In this document: positions 6,918 through 15,709 of the stretch, one piece after another
Position numbering within the stretch: the stretch's first letter is position 1
Layout of the letters: every line of letters begins with the position of its first letter
Program-made: the position numbers and the translations under genes
Assembly: GCA_964429695.1 (NCBI GenBank)
Contig: CAYSCS010000018.1
Coordinates: 1 to 64,000 of the forward strand
DNA from: CAYSCS01 sp964429695
Lineage (GTDB): Bacteria > Acidobacteriota > Aminicenantia > Aminicenantales > Aminicenantaceae
Length of the DNA stretch: 64,000 nucleotides
Reading direction: 5' to 3'
The notes under the pieces: generated by a model
Database searches by the model: none
What the model was told of the DNA's origin: nothing
The model's input: only the letters and a program-made list of their open reading frames with translations

Positions 6918-8996
6918 TTAAATATTCTTTTTTTCTTCCTTTTTTTTCAACTGGGAAACCCTTTCCTTCAATTCTTCTTGCTTTGGGTCTAACTCCAGAG
7001 ACTTCTCCCAGGCATCAAGGGCCTCTTTTAGGTTTCCTTCTTGGAAATGACACTCACCCAAGGCATTGAGGATTCCAAGATGAGTCCCAAAGTTGAGAAG
7101 ATATTTTTTATAATAATATACGGCTCTTCCAAACTCACCCCTCTTCTGGCAAGCTATCCCCAGCATATAATAGATTTGAGGTTCTTCCTTTGCCTTCTCC
7201 AGGAAGCGCGAAAGAATTTCCTGTACTCTTTGGTAATTTTCCCTTGCTAAATATGCATTTGCTAAGGCTAATCCATATTCGAGGGAAGCAGGCTTCATGC
7301 TATAGGCAAGTTCGAGGAGGGCCACAGCCTTTTCGATTTCTCCCGCATTTAACATCTGGGAGCCAAGGATGTGGGCGTAGTAAGGGTCGCCTGAAGGAGG
7401 GTAAATTTCTGAAAGACTCCAGTATTCAGGTAAGGTGACAAGGGGGCTAATGGTGAAGTCTTCTCTTTCAGAAGTTATTTCAGTTTCATCTCTACCGAGA
7501 AGAGAAACTTTGAGGAGATATCTTCCAGGGGAATATGACGAGAGAGAAAATTCCTGAATGAAGCTCTCTGGATTTTCGAGATCTCTTATCCTTTTTTTCA
7601 AATTATGTATTATTTTATCTTCTTTGCTTATTGAAAAGTCTACTGACCCATTATTCTTCAATTCCTCATCTAATCCATAGATTTCAAGATACACATAGAG
7701 CTTATCTTTGGAGGTGAAGACTCTTGTTGCCGTAGGTAAAATTTGAATTCCCTTGAAGCGAAAGGGCTTATAGGTTTTTTCTTCTTTCGGGGGATTATTC
7801 ACTCTGGAAGAGAGAATTAGTGAGCTTATTGAAGGAAAAGAAAATGCTTTGGGCACACTTATCTCCTTCTCCAAAGAAGTAAATTCTCCTGAAACAGGGT
7901 TTTTAAGCAGCAAGTCAAATTTAAAATCACCGGGGATAAGAGGAAAAAGGTCCTGAAAACTGAAGAGCTTCCTTCTCATTTCCTCAACTTGCTCTTCATC
8001 AAAATTCAGCAAGACCTCTTTTTGAAATTGATAGATATTTTTCCCTGCGGTATCCGAGATCTTTCCATAAATTTCTAATCTGACAAAAAACTTTTTTTCT
8101 TTCTTCCCGATGGAGAGTCTTTTAGGTTCGAGGCCGTAGTGCACCAAGAAAAAACCTCCCTCATCTCTTATGATTTTTACTAGCGCATCATTTTCGATGT
8201 AGTTTACTGAGTGATCGACTTCAATCAGAGCTTTGTATTTCAGAAGTTTTTCCGCATATTCCTCTTTTATCTTCTCTTGAGGAAGGCTTGAAATCTTATT
8301 GAGCAAAGCCTCGGAAGCTAAGGGTGAACCGGCTTCAAGCTCAGGAGATTGAGTGGGAATTAGAGAGCGGGCCACCTTTGCGAGTTCAGGATTTACCATA
8401 TTCAGAATGCTCATGGCTTTATTGGGGTCAACGTCATAGGTCTCAATGAGTTTTCGAGGGCCATGTCTCAGGGGGCTGTAGAGGATGTAATCTCCGATTC
8501 CCCATTCCTGGAAGAAGACCACATAGAATGAAGCAGGAAGCCCGGCGCCGGAGTGTCCTTGATAAAACCAGACTTCTATGGGGACGAGATTGTGCTCTAG
8601 GCTTCCATATCTTTCCACAGTATTCGGCTTTCCAAGGATGATGTATATTCTCCCCCTATCTGTTTTCCAACCGGGCTTAGAAGTTCCTTTACCGAAGTTT
8701 TTATTTGCATATTCTAAACGGCGATAATGTTCTTCTTTAAATTCATTTTCAGGACTCTCGGGAGTTGGGTCACGTTGTTTCCAGAAAGCTTCTATGAAAA
8801 GGTCTCTTTCTTGGTTGGTTTCAAGTTTTAAGAACGCCTCCCTTTCTTTCTGGGTGATGATGTAGACTACCTCTTCTGTAAGCCATTTTCTATGGGACGG
8901 AGGCAAATCCTCTACTTTTTTTGTCAGCAAATTTTCAGAAGAAAGAATCAGAGCTAAAGAAAGTAAAGGGTAAAGACATAGATGGAGTCTCTTCAT
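6918..8996 (-). CDS. GWxTD domain protein with C-terminal TPR repeats (copy 1)
   Basis: The GWxTD domain is an exported module of unknown function, common in Acidobacteriota/Aminicenantota-type genomes. The signature PGWKTDRGRIYIILGKP lies near residue 110, preceded by the typical FWKQRDPTPESPENEFKEEH. The middle is beta-rich. The last 150 residues hold TPR units (EIEKAVALLELAYSMKPASL, REFGRAVYYYKK-type repeats). MKRLHLCLYPLLSLALILSS is a signal peptide. I chose the ATG at 8996 (692 aa) over a TTG at 9020, because it starts the signal peptide directly. Neither has a good Shine-Dalgarno, and a promoter-like pair ends about 14 bases upstream. It is paralogous to the 485-aa protein at 47304, which lacks the TPR tail. 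Confidence 0.85.
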   Translation of the reverse strand: MKRLHLCLYPLLSLALILSSENLLTKKVEDLPPSHRKWLTEEVVYIITQKEREAFLKLETNQERDLFIEAFWKQRDPTPESPENEFKEEHYRRLEYANKNFGKGTSKPGWKTDRGRIYIILGKPNTVERYGSLEHNLVPIEVWFYQGHSGAGLPASFYVVFFQEWGIGDYILYSPLRHGPRKLIETYDVDPNKAMSILNMVNPELAKVARSLIPTQSPELEAGSPLASEALLNKISSLPQEKIKEEYAEKLLKYKALIEVDHSVNYIENDALVKIIRDEGGFFLVHYGLEPKRLSIGKKEKKFFVRLEIYGKISDTAGKNIYQFQKEVLLNFDEEQVEEMRRKLFSFQDLFPLIPGDFKFDLLLKNPVSGEFTSLEKEISVPKAFSFPSISSLILSSRVNNPPKEEKTYKPFRFKGIQILPTATRVFTSKDKLYVYLEIYGLDEELKNNGSVDFSISKEDKIIHNLKKRIRDLENPESFIQEFSLSSYSPGRYLLKVSLLGRDETEITSEREDFTISPLVTLPEYWSLSEIYPPSGDPYYAHILGSQMLNAGEIEKAVALLELAYSMKPASLEYGLALANAYLARENYQRVQEILSRFLEKAKEEPQIYYMLGIACQKRGEFGRAVYYYKKYLLNFGTHLGILNALGECHFQEGNLKEALDAWEKSLELDPKQEELKERVSQLKKKEEKKNI

Positions 8997-9010
8997 CACT
9001 TTGTTTTTTA

Positions 9011-9039
9011 ATTTTAGCAATTAGCCTTAAACCATGCAA
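9011..9039 (-). promoter_or_regulatory. Candidate promoter for GWxTD copy 1, near-leaderless
   Basis: On the minus strand TTGCAT (9034-9039) and TAAAAT (9011-9016) are spaced by 17 bases. Transcription would start about 7-8 bases before the ATG at 8996, where no Shine-Dalgarno is seen. The -35 is weak (3 of 6) and the -10 is 5 of 6. The rest of the 9021-9324 gap shows no gene. Confidence 0.35.
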
Positions 9040-9324
9040 TGAGGCCCTTAAATTTTTCCCTTGAAGTTTCCTCATCTTGGTTGAGGACTTGGAATTCTTT
9101 CTCCAAAGATGAGAAACCTCAGGAGAAAGGACTCATGATTTTTTAATAGATATTGATTCGATTTTAGTGAATAAATTCTATTTCTTTAAATTTAGCTCTC
9201 CTAATTTTAACTGCGCCAAAAGAAGAGAAAAACTTTAATTTCATTTTTTCCTTTTTATATTATTCGATTCTTTATTAAGAAGAGAAGGGTTAAACTCTTT
9301 AATTTTTTCGGGATTCTCTCTTAT

Positions 9325-10389
9325 TTAAAAATAAGTTATTTTTTTGATTGGCTCCTGCTTAGAGGAATCATTCCATATATGAGGGAGGCTTAACTCATGC
9401 ATGGTATGGAAACCAGGTTCAGAGTTCATCAATTTGGGAATGAGATTAACCGCCACTCCTGCCGTCCCTAAACCCCCCTTCTGGGCAATTTCTTCTTTAA
9501 TGGCGATGTCCACACTGGGGATTCCTTCGAGACGAGCATGATCTCCCATCTTGATTCCATCCTCTTTTTCGTCAGGTGAGACTATTCCCACCATTCTAAA
9601 ATCAAGGATCAGTTTTTCTCCGGAATAGCCTTCAACGTTTTGTTTGAAGCCGCAGACACGCCCCGGTAATATTTTTATGAATTTACTCTCTCTTTTTTTC
9701 TTGGTAACCACAGGTTCTTTTGATTGTCTGAGTTCATCTACCTTGAGCCCTAGGCAATGAGAGACCATGGCTGCAGTCTCAAGGAGCCCTATATGTCCTA
9801 TTTTGCCTCTTCTTACTCCCTCTTTAAATTCTTCAGGGGTGAGATTTGCGCCGATATGTTTCATTTCCTCTTGACCATAGGGAGAAAAGTCAACGATACG
9901 GGTGACGAAAACCTTTTCTATTTTCCAGCAAGGAAGAGAGCAGACAATAGGCACAATGTCCATGATAAACCCAGGGTTTATTCCTGCGGCTGTGACACGC
10001 ACTCCCTTTTTGCGGGCTAGGATATTAATCTCTTGGGCTTTCTTTATGTTGTGGGCGAGGGGAAAGAACAACTCCTGACAGATGGTGATGAGGTTTAATT
10101 TCTTCTCCAGAATTTCCATGATTTCGTTGAAGGCCTCTTCAAGGAAAGCGCTCGTAGCATGGAGGACAAGGTCTGCTTTTACCTTTCCCAGAACTTTCCG
10201 TGCCGGATAGTCAACATGGATTCCCATTTTTTTTCTTAATCCAGCAACTTTTCCTAAATCAACTCCTATCTTTAAAGGGTCATGGTCAATGGCTCCCACT
10301 ATTTCAACCTGGGGTTTCATTTGAAGAAGTCTGACGATATTACTTCCCATCGCCCCAACGCCGTAGATGATTGTTCTGAGTTTATTCAT
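9325..10389 (-). CDS. ord: 2,4-diaminopentanoate dehydrogenase-like NAD(P)-dependent oxidoreductase
   Basis: The protein has 354 aa. An N-terminal Rossmann fold (TIIYGVGAMGSNIVRLLQ, with a downstream GAIDHDPLKIG acidic strand end) is followed by a dihydrodipicolinate-reductase-like core. RVTAAGINPGFIMDIVPI is the family's conserved mid-segment. This group (COG3804) includes Ord, which oxidises 2,4-diaminopentanoate in ornithine fermentation, and other amine or amino-acid dehydrogenases. The ATG at 10389 lies 19 bases after the hisD-like stop, so the two genes form one unit. The ornithine mutase and thiolase genes (oraSE, ortAB) that normally accompany ord are not in this window, so the substrate is uncertain. 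Confidence 0.7.
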   Translation of the reverse strand: MNKLRTIIYGVGAMGSNIVRLLQMKPQVEIVGAIDHDPLKIGVDLGKVAGLRKKMGIHVDYPARKVLGKVKADLVLHATSAFLEEAFNEIMEILEKKLNLITICQELFFPLAHNIKKAQEINILARKKGVRVTAAGINPGFIMDIVPIVCSLPCWKIEKVFVTRIVDFSPYGQEEMKHIGANLTPEEFKEGVRRGKIGHIGLLETAAMVSHCLGLKVDELRQSKEPVVTKKKRESKFIKILPGRVCGFKQNVEGYSGEKLILDFRMVGIVSPDEKEDGIKMGDHARLEGIPSVDIAIKEEIAQKGGLGTAGVAVNLIPKLMNSEPGFHTMHELSLPHIWNDSSKQEPIKKITYF

Positions 10390-10408
10390 TTTAGGTTCTC
10401 ATCCTTTC

Positions 10409-11683
10409 TTAAGCTCTCAGTTTTTCAAGGCGGATGGCGGCTGCATAGCGGTGGGCATCCATTCCTTCAAAGGAGGCTTGAACCTCGGCATATTTGGCAA
10501 GTTTGAGTGAGGCTTTAACATCGGTTTCCATATGAGTTACAACTTTGAGAAACATCCCGACCCACAGTCCACCTGTATATCTTGCAGTTTTACCCGTGGG
10601 TAAGATATGATTTGGGCCTGCAATTTTGTCTGCATATACCTCGGCAGTATTTTCTCCTAAGAAAAGTGATCCATAGTTTTTGAGAAGGGGGAGAAGCTTT
10701 CTTGGGTTTTCAGTATGAATTTCAAGGTGTTCGGGAGCATATTCGTTGGCATATCTTGCTGCCTCTTCAAGTGTATTCACAACTACCACTATCCCCTTGT
10801 TTTCCCAGGAAGCACGGGCCACCTCTTCTGTTTTTCTCTGTTTCAATTGAATCTCGATTTCCTTTAAGGTCTCGAAGGCCAAGTCCTCGGATGTGGTAAC
10901 AAGAGCCCCTCGGGCATTGGGGTCATGTTCACATTGAGCGAGGAGGTCAGCAGCAATAAAATCAGACCGTGCTTTTTCATCGGCGATGATGAGACACTCA
11001 CTCGGTCCAGCAAGAAAATCAATACCTACTGTTCCAAAGACCTGCCGTTTTGCTTCCATCACATATTGATTTCCAGGACCAACGATTAGGTCCACAGGAC
11101 GAATAGTTTCTGTTCCGTAGGCAAGGGCCGCTATTGCCTGAGCTCCCCCAAGACAGTAGATTTCATTTACACCCATTTTCCACAGCGTATAAAGAATACC
11201 CGGGTTTATGGCTTTCTCTCTACCTGGAGGTGAACAAGCCACTATTCTCTCCACACCAGCTACTTTGGCAGGGATGACAGACATCACCGCAGAAGTAAGA
11301 CAGGGATATCTTCCTGCTGGCACATAACAGCCACAGGAGGAAATAGGTATTATTCTCTGCCCCATCTTTATTCCTTCTCCAATTTCCTTCTCAAACTCAA
11401 GCAGGCTTTCTTTCTGGGCCTTAGCAAAAGAGGAAACCTGTTCCATGGCAAAATCTAATTCTTCTTTGACCTCAGGAGGAAGTTTCTCCCCTGCTTGGGA
11501 AGCATCTTCTTCTGAGACGAGAAAGGATTCAGGTTCAAACTTATCGAATTTTTTTTCATAATAGCGCAGAGCCCTATCTCCTTCTTTTTTCACCTTCTCA
11601 AGAATTGCCTGAACACTCTTTTGAAGCCTATGGATTTCGGCTTCTTTAACCGGCGTTTCACCTTTTATTACTCTAAGATACAA
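10409..11683 (-). CDS. hisD: Histidinol dehydrogenase family protein
   Basis: The protein has 424 aa, full length for HisD. Conserved elements are present: VDLIVGPGNQYVMEAKRQVF, GIDFLAGPSECLIIAD, the zinc-ligand segment LLAQCEHDPNA, the catalytic Glu-His of EYAPEHLEIH, PNHILPTGKTARYTGGLWVG, and the C-terminal DAHRYAAAIRLEKL. The start is a TTG, because AAGGAG sits 7 bases upstream (11691-11696). HisD converts histidinol to histidine with two NAD+. However, no other his gene is nearby, and the GLWVGMFLK segment replaces the GLSVxDF of biosynthetic enzymes. A different alcohol or amino-alcohol substrate, linked to the adjacent ord-like enzyme, is therefore possible. Confidence 0.8.
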   Translation of the reverse strand: MYLRVIKGETPVKEAEIHRLQKSVQAILEKVKKEGDRALRYYEKKFDKFEPESFLVSEEDASQAGEKLPPEVKEELDFAMEQVSSFAKAQKESLLEFEKEIGEGIKMGQRIIPISSCGCYVPAGRYPCLTSAVMSVIPAKVAGVERIVACSPPGREKAINPGILYTLWKMGVNEIYCLGGAQAIAALAYGTETIRPVDLIVGPGNQYVMEAKRQVFGTVGIDFLAGPSECLIIADEKARSDFIAADLLAQCEHDPNARGALVTTSEDLAFETLKEIEIQLKQRKTEEVARASWENKGIVVVVNTLEEAARYANEYAPEHLEIHTENPRKLLPLLKNYGSLFLGENTAEVYADKIAGPNHILPTGKTARYTGGLWVGMFLKVVTHMETDVKASLKLAKYAEVQASFEGMDAHRYAAAIRLEKLRA

Positions 11684-11751
11684 GGCGTTACTCCTTTTTC
11701 TTTATTATTGCTTCTTTCTTCTTTTATTTTTTTCCCTTTTCATCCTCTAGG

Positions 11752-11771
11752 TCTTTTATTTTAATAAAAGA
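11752..11771. promoter_or_regulatory. Perfect AT-rich palindrome upstream of hisD-like gene
   Basis: TCTTTTATT (11752-11760) and AATAAAAGA (11763-11771) are perfect inverted repeats separated by two bases. They are centred about 78 bases upstream of the hisD-like TTG, in the 436-base divergent region. It could be an operator. Base composition makes chance possible. Confidence 0.3.
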
Positions 11772-12055
11772 TTGATCCTCTCACAAATCAGTTTATTTTT
11801 TTGCGCCGATTAAAATTATTTAGGTTTATAAGATTGAAAAGGTAAACTTTGAAAAAGAAGAAAAATTTTCCCGAATCAAGAAATATTCGCATAAGTTAAA
11901 GTGACAAAAATCATAGCCAAAAGTGAACGAGGTGAGGCGGTGAGAATTAAACTTATCTTATTAAAAACATCTTTTAAATAGGGATTTTAAATACGGAGAA
12001 TAATATCCCTCTAAATATTTAGCAAATTTGATTTTTGGGGAATTAAGGAGGTTAA

Positions 12056-12084
12056 TTGACTCTTTAAGGGGAAAGATGTTTAAT
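12056..12084 (+). promoter_or_regulatory. Candidate sigma-70 promoter for the pseudo-receiver/valS run
   Basis: TTGACT (12056-12061) and TTTAAT (12079-12084) are spaced by 17 bases, each 5 of 6 to consensus. The predicted start near 12091 leaves a leader of about 29 bases to the ATG at 12120, which has GAGGG before it. Upstream (11684-12055) no gene is seen. Confidence 0.5.
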
Positions 12085-12119
12085 GAGGAAGATGAAGGGT
12101 TTTTATTCGAGGGATCGAG

Positions 12120-12782
12120 ATGGCTTATAAGATTGTGGTTGCTGATCCAAGCGCTTCTCTTCAGAAGATTATTCAACTCTCTTTTCCTGAATCTGAGTTT
12201 GAGCTTCATTTTTTTGAGGATGGAAAGCAACTCATCGAGCGCCTGGCTGAAATAAAACCCGATGCTTTACTCGTCCGGCTTTCTCTCCCTGAGAGAGATG
12301 GCTACGAGGTTACCTCTTATCTCAGAAACGAGGAAGAATTCCGCCAGATCCCCCTGATTCTGCTCAAGGGTTTATGTGAGCCTTTAGAAAAAGAGCGACT
12401 CCGAGAATTTGAGTATGATGAAATAATCTGCCTTCCCTTTGACTCGCAGAGACTGGTGGAGAAGGTAAGAGAGTTAGTCTCCAGGAAAGACAACCCACCC
12501 TCAATCCCTGAAGAGACACAGCTTTTGGAATGTTTGAAAGAAGAGGATAATGAGAAAAAAGCGAAGCAGGGAAAGGGAGAGAACAAAGAAGAGGAGGGTT
12601 TTTATTTGAATTTCCCAGATTTCAAGAAGGAGATTGAGAATAAGATAAGGGAGTTTCTCAGGAAAGAGAGTCTTGAAATAGAAAGAGAGCTTGAGAAGAG
12701 GGTGAGGACGAGCCTGAGTGCTGAGCTCAAGGAATGGTTGAGGGAGGAGCTGGGAAGAATAAAGAAAGTTGAAAATCTTTAA
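12120..12782 (+). CDS. Degenerate response-regulator (pseudo-receiver) protein with helical tail
   Basis: Residues 1-120 have the CheY fold layout: acidic-pocket Asp at YKIVVADPSAS, then PDALLVRLSLPERDGYEV and IPLILLKG. The phosphorylated Asp is replaced by Arg53 (LLVRLSLP), and the conserved Lys-Pro before the last strand reads CLPFD instead of xKPFD. Aspartyl phosphorylation is therefore not expected. Residues 120-220 are highly charged and probably coiled coil, with helices such as FPDFKKEIENKIREFLRKES. The gene is 164 bases upstream of the valS start and co-directional, with the best promoter in front of it. Its partner is not known. A constitutive protein-interaction role is inferred. 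Confidence 0.7.
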   Translation: MAYKIVVADPSASLQKIIQLSFPESEFELHFFEDGKQLIERLAEIKPDALLVRLSLPERDGYEVTSYLRNEEEFRQIPLILLKGLCEPLEKERLREFEYDEIICLPFDSQRLVEKVRELVSRKDNPPSIPEETQLLECLKEEDNEKKAKQGKGENKEEEGFYLNFPDFKKEIENKIREFLRKESLEIERELEKRVRTSLSAELKEWLREELGRIKKVENL

Positions 12783-12946
12783 ACACTAAATAGGAAATTT
12801 TTGAGATCGAGAATTTCAGAATCTTAGCCTCAAGAAAAAATACATCTTTTTGGTCAAAAATAAAATTGAGAGGGAATTAAATATTTGTTATTTTATATAA
12901 ATCAAAGCGATGAGAGTTGAAGGGAATTGAGGTGATAGGGAAAAAG

Positions 12947-15604
12947 ATGAATAAAGCAAGAATTCTTGAAAAAGTCTATGACCCCAAGCCTGTCGAGCAA
13001 AGATGGCAAAAATTCTGGCTCGAAGAAGGAATCTTTACTCCTAAAATCCCCTCTCCTCAAAAATGCTTTTCCATGGTTCTTCCCCCTCCCAACGTCACAG
13101 GTTCTTTGCACATGGGACATGCTCTCTGCTTTACTCTCCCCGATATAATCATCCGCTGGAAAAGGATGCAGGGATATAATGCCCTCTGGCTTCCTGGAAC
13201 AGACCATGCGAGTATTGCCGTGCACAATGTGATTGAACAAAGCCTCGAGGAGAAAGGGCTCACGCGCGAAAAAATAGGGAGGGAAGAATTCCTTAAGATA
13301 GCCTGGGAATGGAAGAGAAAATACGGAGGTTTGATCATTAACCAGCTCAAGAGGCTTGGCTTATCCCTCGACTGGACAAGAGAAAGATTCACCCTGGATG
13401 AGGATTATTGCCTCGCCGTAAGGAAGGTTTTTGTCGACCTCTACAAGGAAGGCCTCATCTACAGAGATTATTACCTTGTCAATCGCTGCCCTCATTGCGG
13501 GACTGTAGTCTCAGACATCGAAATAGAACACAGGGAGCTCAAGACGAAACTCTATTACATCAAGTATCCCTTTGTTGACAGCGAAGATGGTCTCACCGTT
13601 GCCACTACTAGACCCGAAACGATGCTTGGAGATACGGCTGTTGCCATCCATCCCGACGACAATCGCTATAACAAATTCCTGGGTCGCCTGGTTCGACTCC
13701 CGCTCACAAACCGCCATATTCCTGTGATTGCAGATGAGAGAGTGGATAAGGAGTTTGGGACTGGGGTGGTTAAGGTTACTCCGGCACACGACCCTCTTGA
13801 TTTTGAACTCGGAAAGCGCCATGGCCTTGAGCAGGTGGTGGTCATTGATGGCTATGGAAAGATGACAGAGGAAGCTGGAGAAGAATTCAAGGGACTCGAC
13901 AGAGATGAGTGTAGAGAGAAGGTGCTTGAGAAACTGGATGAGCTTGGGCTTCTCGAAAAGGCCGAAGACTATCATCACGCCGTGGGCCACCATGACCGCT
14001 GCAAGACCATCATTGAACCTTACCTCTCCTGGCAGTGGTTTGTTAAGGTTAAGCCCCTTGCCAAAGAGGCTATAAGAGTAGTAGAGGAAGGGAAGATAAG
14101 ATTCATTCCATCTCTCTGGACGAAGACATATTATGAGTGGATGTACAACATCCATGACTGGTGCATTTCAAGGCAGCTCTGGTGGGGGCACAGGATTCCT
14201 GCCTGGTATTGCAGCAAATGCCAAGAAATAATGGTTGAGATGGAAGAACCAGCGGAATGTAAAAAATGCGGGAGCAGCTCCCTTTACCAGGACGAGGATG
14301 TACTCGATACCTGGTTCAGCTCGGCTCTCTGGCCCTTTGTGACCATGGGTTGGCCCAAGATGACCGAGGAACTCAAGGTTTTCTACCCCACAGACCTTAT
14401 GGCCACGGGTTTTGACATCATCTTTTTCTGGGTAGCAAGGATGATCATGATGGGTCTTAAATTCATGGGGGATATTCCTTTCCGCGATGTCTTCATCAAT
14501 GGTCTGGTTAGAGATTTCAAGAGGCGGAAGATGAGTAAGTCGGAGGGGAATATTATCGACCCTCTGGAAATGATTGAGAAATATGGAACGGATGCCCTTC
14601 GTTTCACCCTGGCTGCTCTGGCAATTCCGGGCATGGATATTTCTCTCTCGGAAGAAAGGATGGCGGGCTACAGAGCCTTTGCTAACAAAATCTGGAACGC
14701 ATCGCGCTTTGTGCTGATGAACATAGAGGAAGGAGTCCGGGAAATAAAGATTGATGAGGGGGAATTGAGTCTTGCCGATAGATGGATTCAAAGCCGAATG
14801 GTCAAGGTCATCAGGGATATAAATCAGGCACTGGGGCAGTATAAGTTTTATGAAGCAGCCGAGAAAATCTATCATTTCATCTGGCATGAGTTTTGTGACT
14901 GGTACATTGAGCTTGTCAAACCGAGCCTTAGGGAGGGGAATAAGACAACTCAGGCAATCTTGATTCGCACCCTCGACTGGACTTTGAGGCTTCTCCATCC
15001 TTTCATGCCTTTTATTACCGAAGAAATCTGGTCTTACCTCCCCTCCTCAGAAAAGTCGCTCTCTCTGGCTTCATTTCCAGAAGCGGATGAGGACTTTGTG
15101 GATGAGGAGGTGGAAGAAAAGATGAGGCTCCTCCAGGAAGCAATCATCGAGACAAGGAAAATTAGGGCAGAAAACAGGATTCCCCCCAAGAAAAAGGTTG
15201 ACCTCTGGCTTAGAGTAAAGGATAAAGCCACGAAGAAGATCATTGAGGAGCATAGAGTCTATTTTATTTCTCTTGCAAACGTGAGGAAATTAGGAGTCGT
15301 TGAGAGCTTCCCCGAAGAAAAATGGCTTCTGAAGTCTCTCACCTCAGACCTGGAAATCGCCATTGAGGTTGAAAGAGAGATGCTCGATCTCAATCAGGAA
15401 AGGATGCGGCTTGAGAGAGAAATCTCCAAGATAGATTCAGAAATGGAGAAAATAAGAGCAGCTCTTCAAGATGAGGCTTTTCTTCAGGGGGCTCCAAAAG
15501 AAATTATTGAACAGAGAAGAGAGAGGGTTCTAGAGATGGAGACCAAGAGGAAGAGGCTCGAGGAGAGCCTAAGGCAAGTACGCCTTCTTCTTGAGAAGGG
15601 ATGA
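12947..15604 (+). CDS. valS: Valyl-tRNA synthetase
   Basis: This class I synthetase attaches valine to tRNA-Val. The 885-aa protein shows the HIGH motif as HMGH (residues 55-58, after PPPNVTGSL) and KMSKS at 528-532. The CP1 editing domain includes TTRPETMLGDTAVAIHP. Cys pairs occur at RCPHCG and CSKCQ/CKKCG, and there is a C-terminal coiled coil (LDLNQERMRLEREISKIDSE) as in other ValRS. ATG 12947 is preferred over upstream TTG 12917, since it follows GAGGTGATAGGG and fits the family N-terminus. It is followed by birA 105 bases downstream. Confidence 0.97.
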   Translation: MNKARILEKVYDPKPVEQRWQKFWLEEGIFTPKIPSPQKCFSMVLPPPNVTGSLHMGHALCFTLPDIIIRWKRMQGYNALWLPGTDHASIAVHNVIEQSLEEKGLTREKIGREEFLKIAWEWKRKYGGLIINQLKRLGLSLDWTRERFTLDEDYCLAVRKVFVDLYKEGLIYRDYYLVNRCPHCGTVVSDIEIEHRELKTKLYYIKYPFVDSEDGLTVATTRPETMLGDTAVAIHPDDNRYNKFLGRLVRLPLTNRHIPVIADERVDKEFGTGVVKVTPAHDPLDFELGKRHGLEQVVVIDGYGKMTEEAGEEFKGLDRDECREKVLEKLDELGLLEKAEDYHHAVGHHDRCKTIIEPYLSWQWFVKVKPLAKEAIRVVEEGKIRFIPSLWTKTYYEWMYNIHDWCISRQLWWGHRIPAWYCSKCQEIMVEMEEPAECKKCGSSSLYQDEDVLDTWFSSALWPFVTMGWPKMTEELKVFYPTDLMATGFDIIFFWVARMIMMGLKFMGDIPFRDVFINGLVRDFKRRKMSKSEGNIIDPLEMIEKYGTDALRFTLAALAIPGMDISLSEERMAGYRAFANKIWNASRFVLMNIEEGVREIKIDEGELSLADRWIQSRMVKVIRDINQALGQYKFYEAAEKIYHFIWHEFCDWYIELVKPSLREGNKTTQAILIRTLDWTLRLLHPFMPFITEEIWSYLPSSEKSLSLASFPEADEDFVDEEVEEKMRLLQEAIIETRKIRAENRIPPKKKVDLWLRVKDKATKKIIEEHRVYFISLANVRKLGVVESFPEEKWLLKSLTSDLEIAIEVEREMLDLNQERMRLEREISKIDSEMEKIRAALQDEAFLQGAPKEIIEQRRERVLEMETKRKRLEESLRQVRLLLEKG

Positions 15605-15709
15605 AAAACCCAGCCCTGGTTTCAGAAGATCCCGACCACGGAAAAAAGAGAGGGGTTCAAGGCATAGAGTGAGCAAGAGAAGGGAAAGAATTTTAATTGA
15701 GTGAAACCG

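Noticed and set aside
14168..14998. 276-aa minus-strand frame inside valS
   Set aside because: Shadow of a well-conserved synthetase gene; no start signal.
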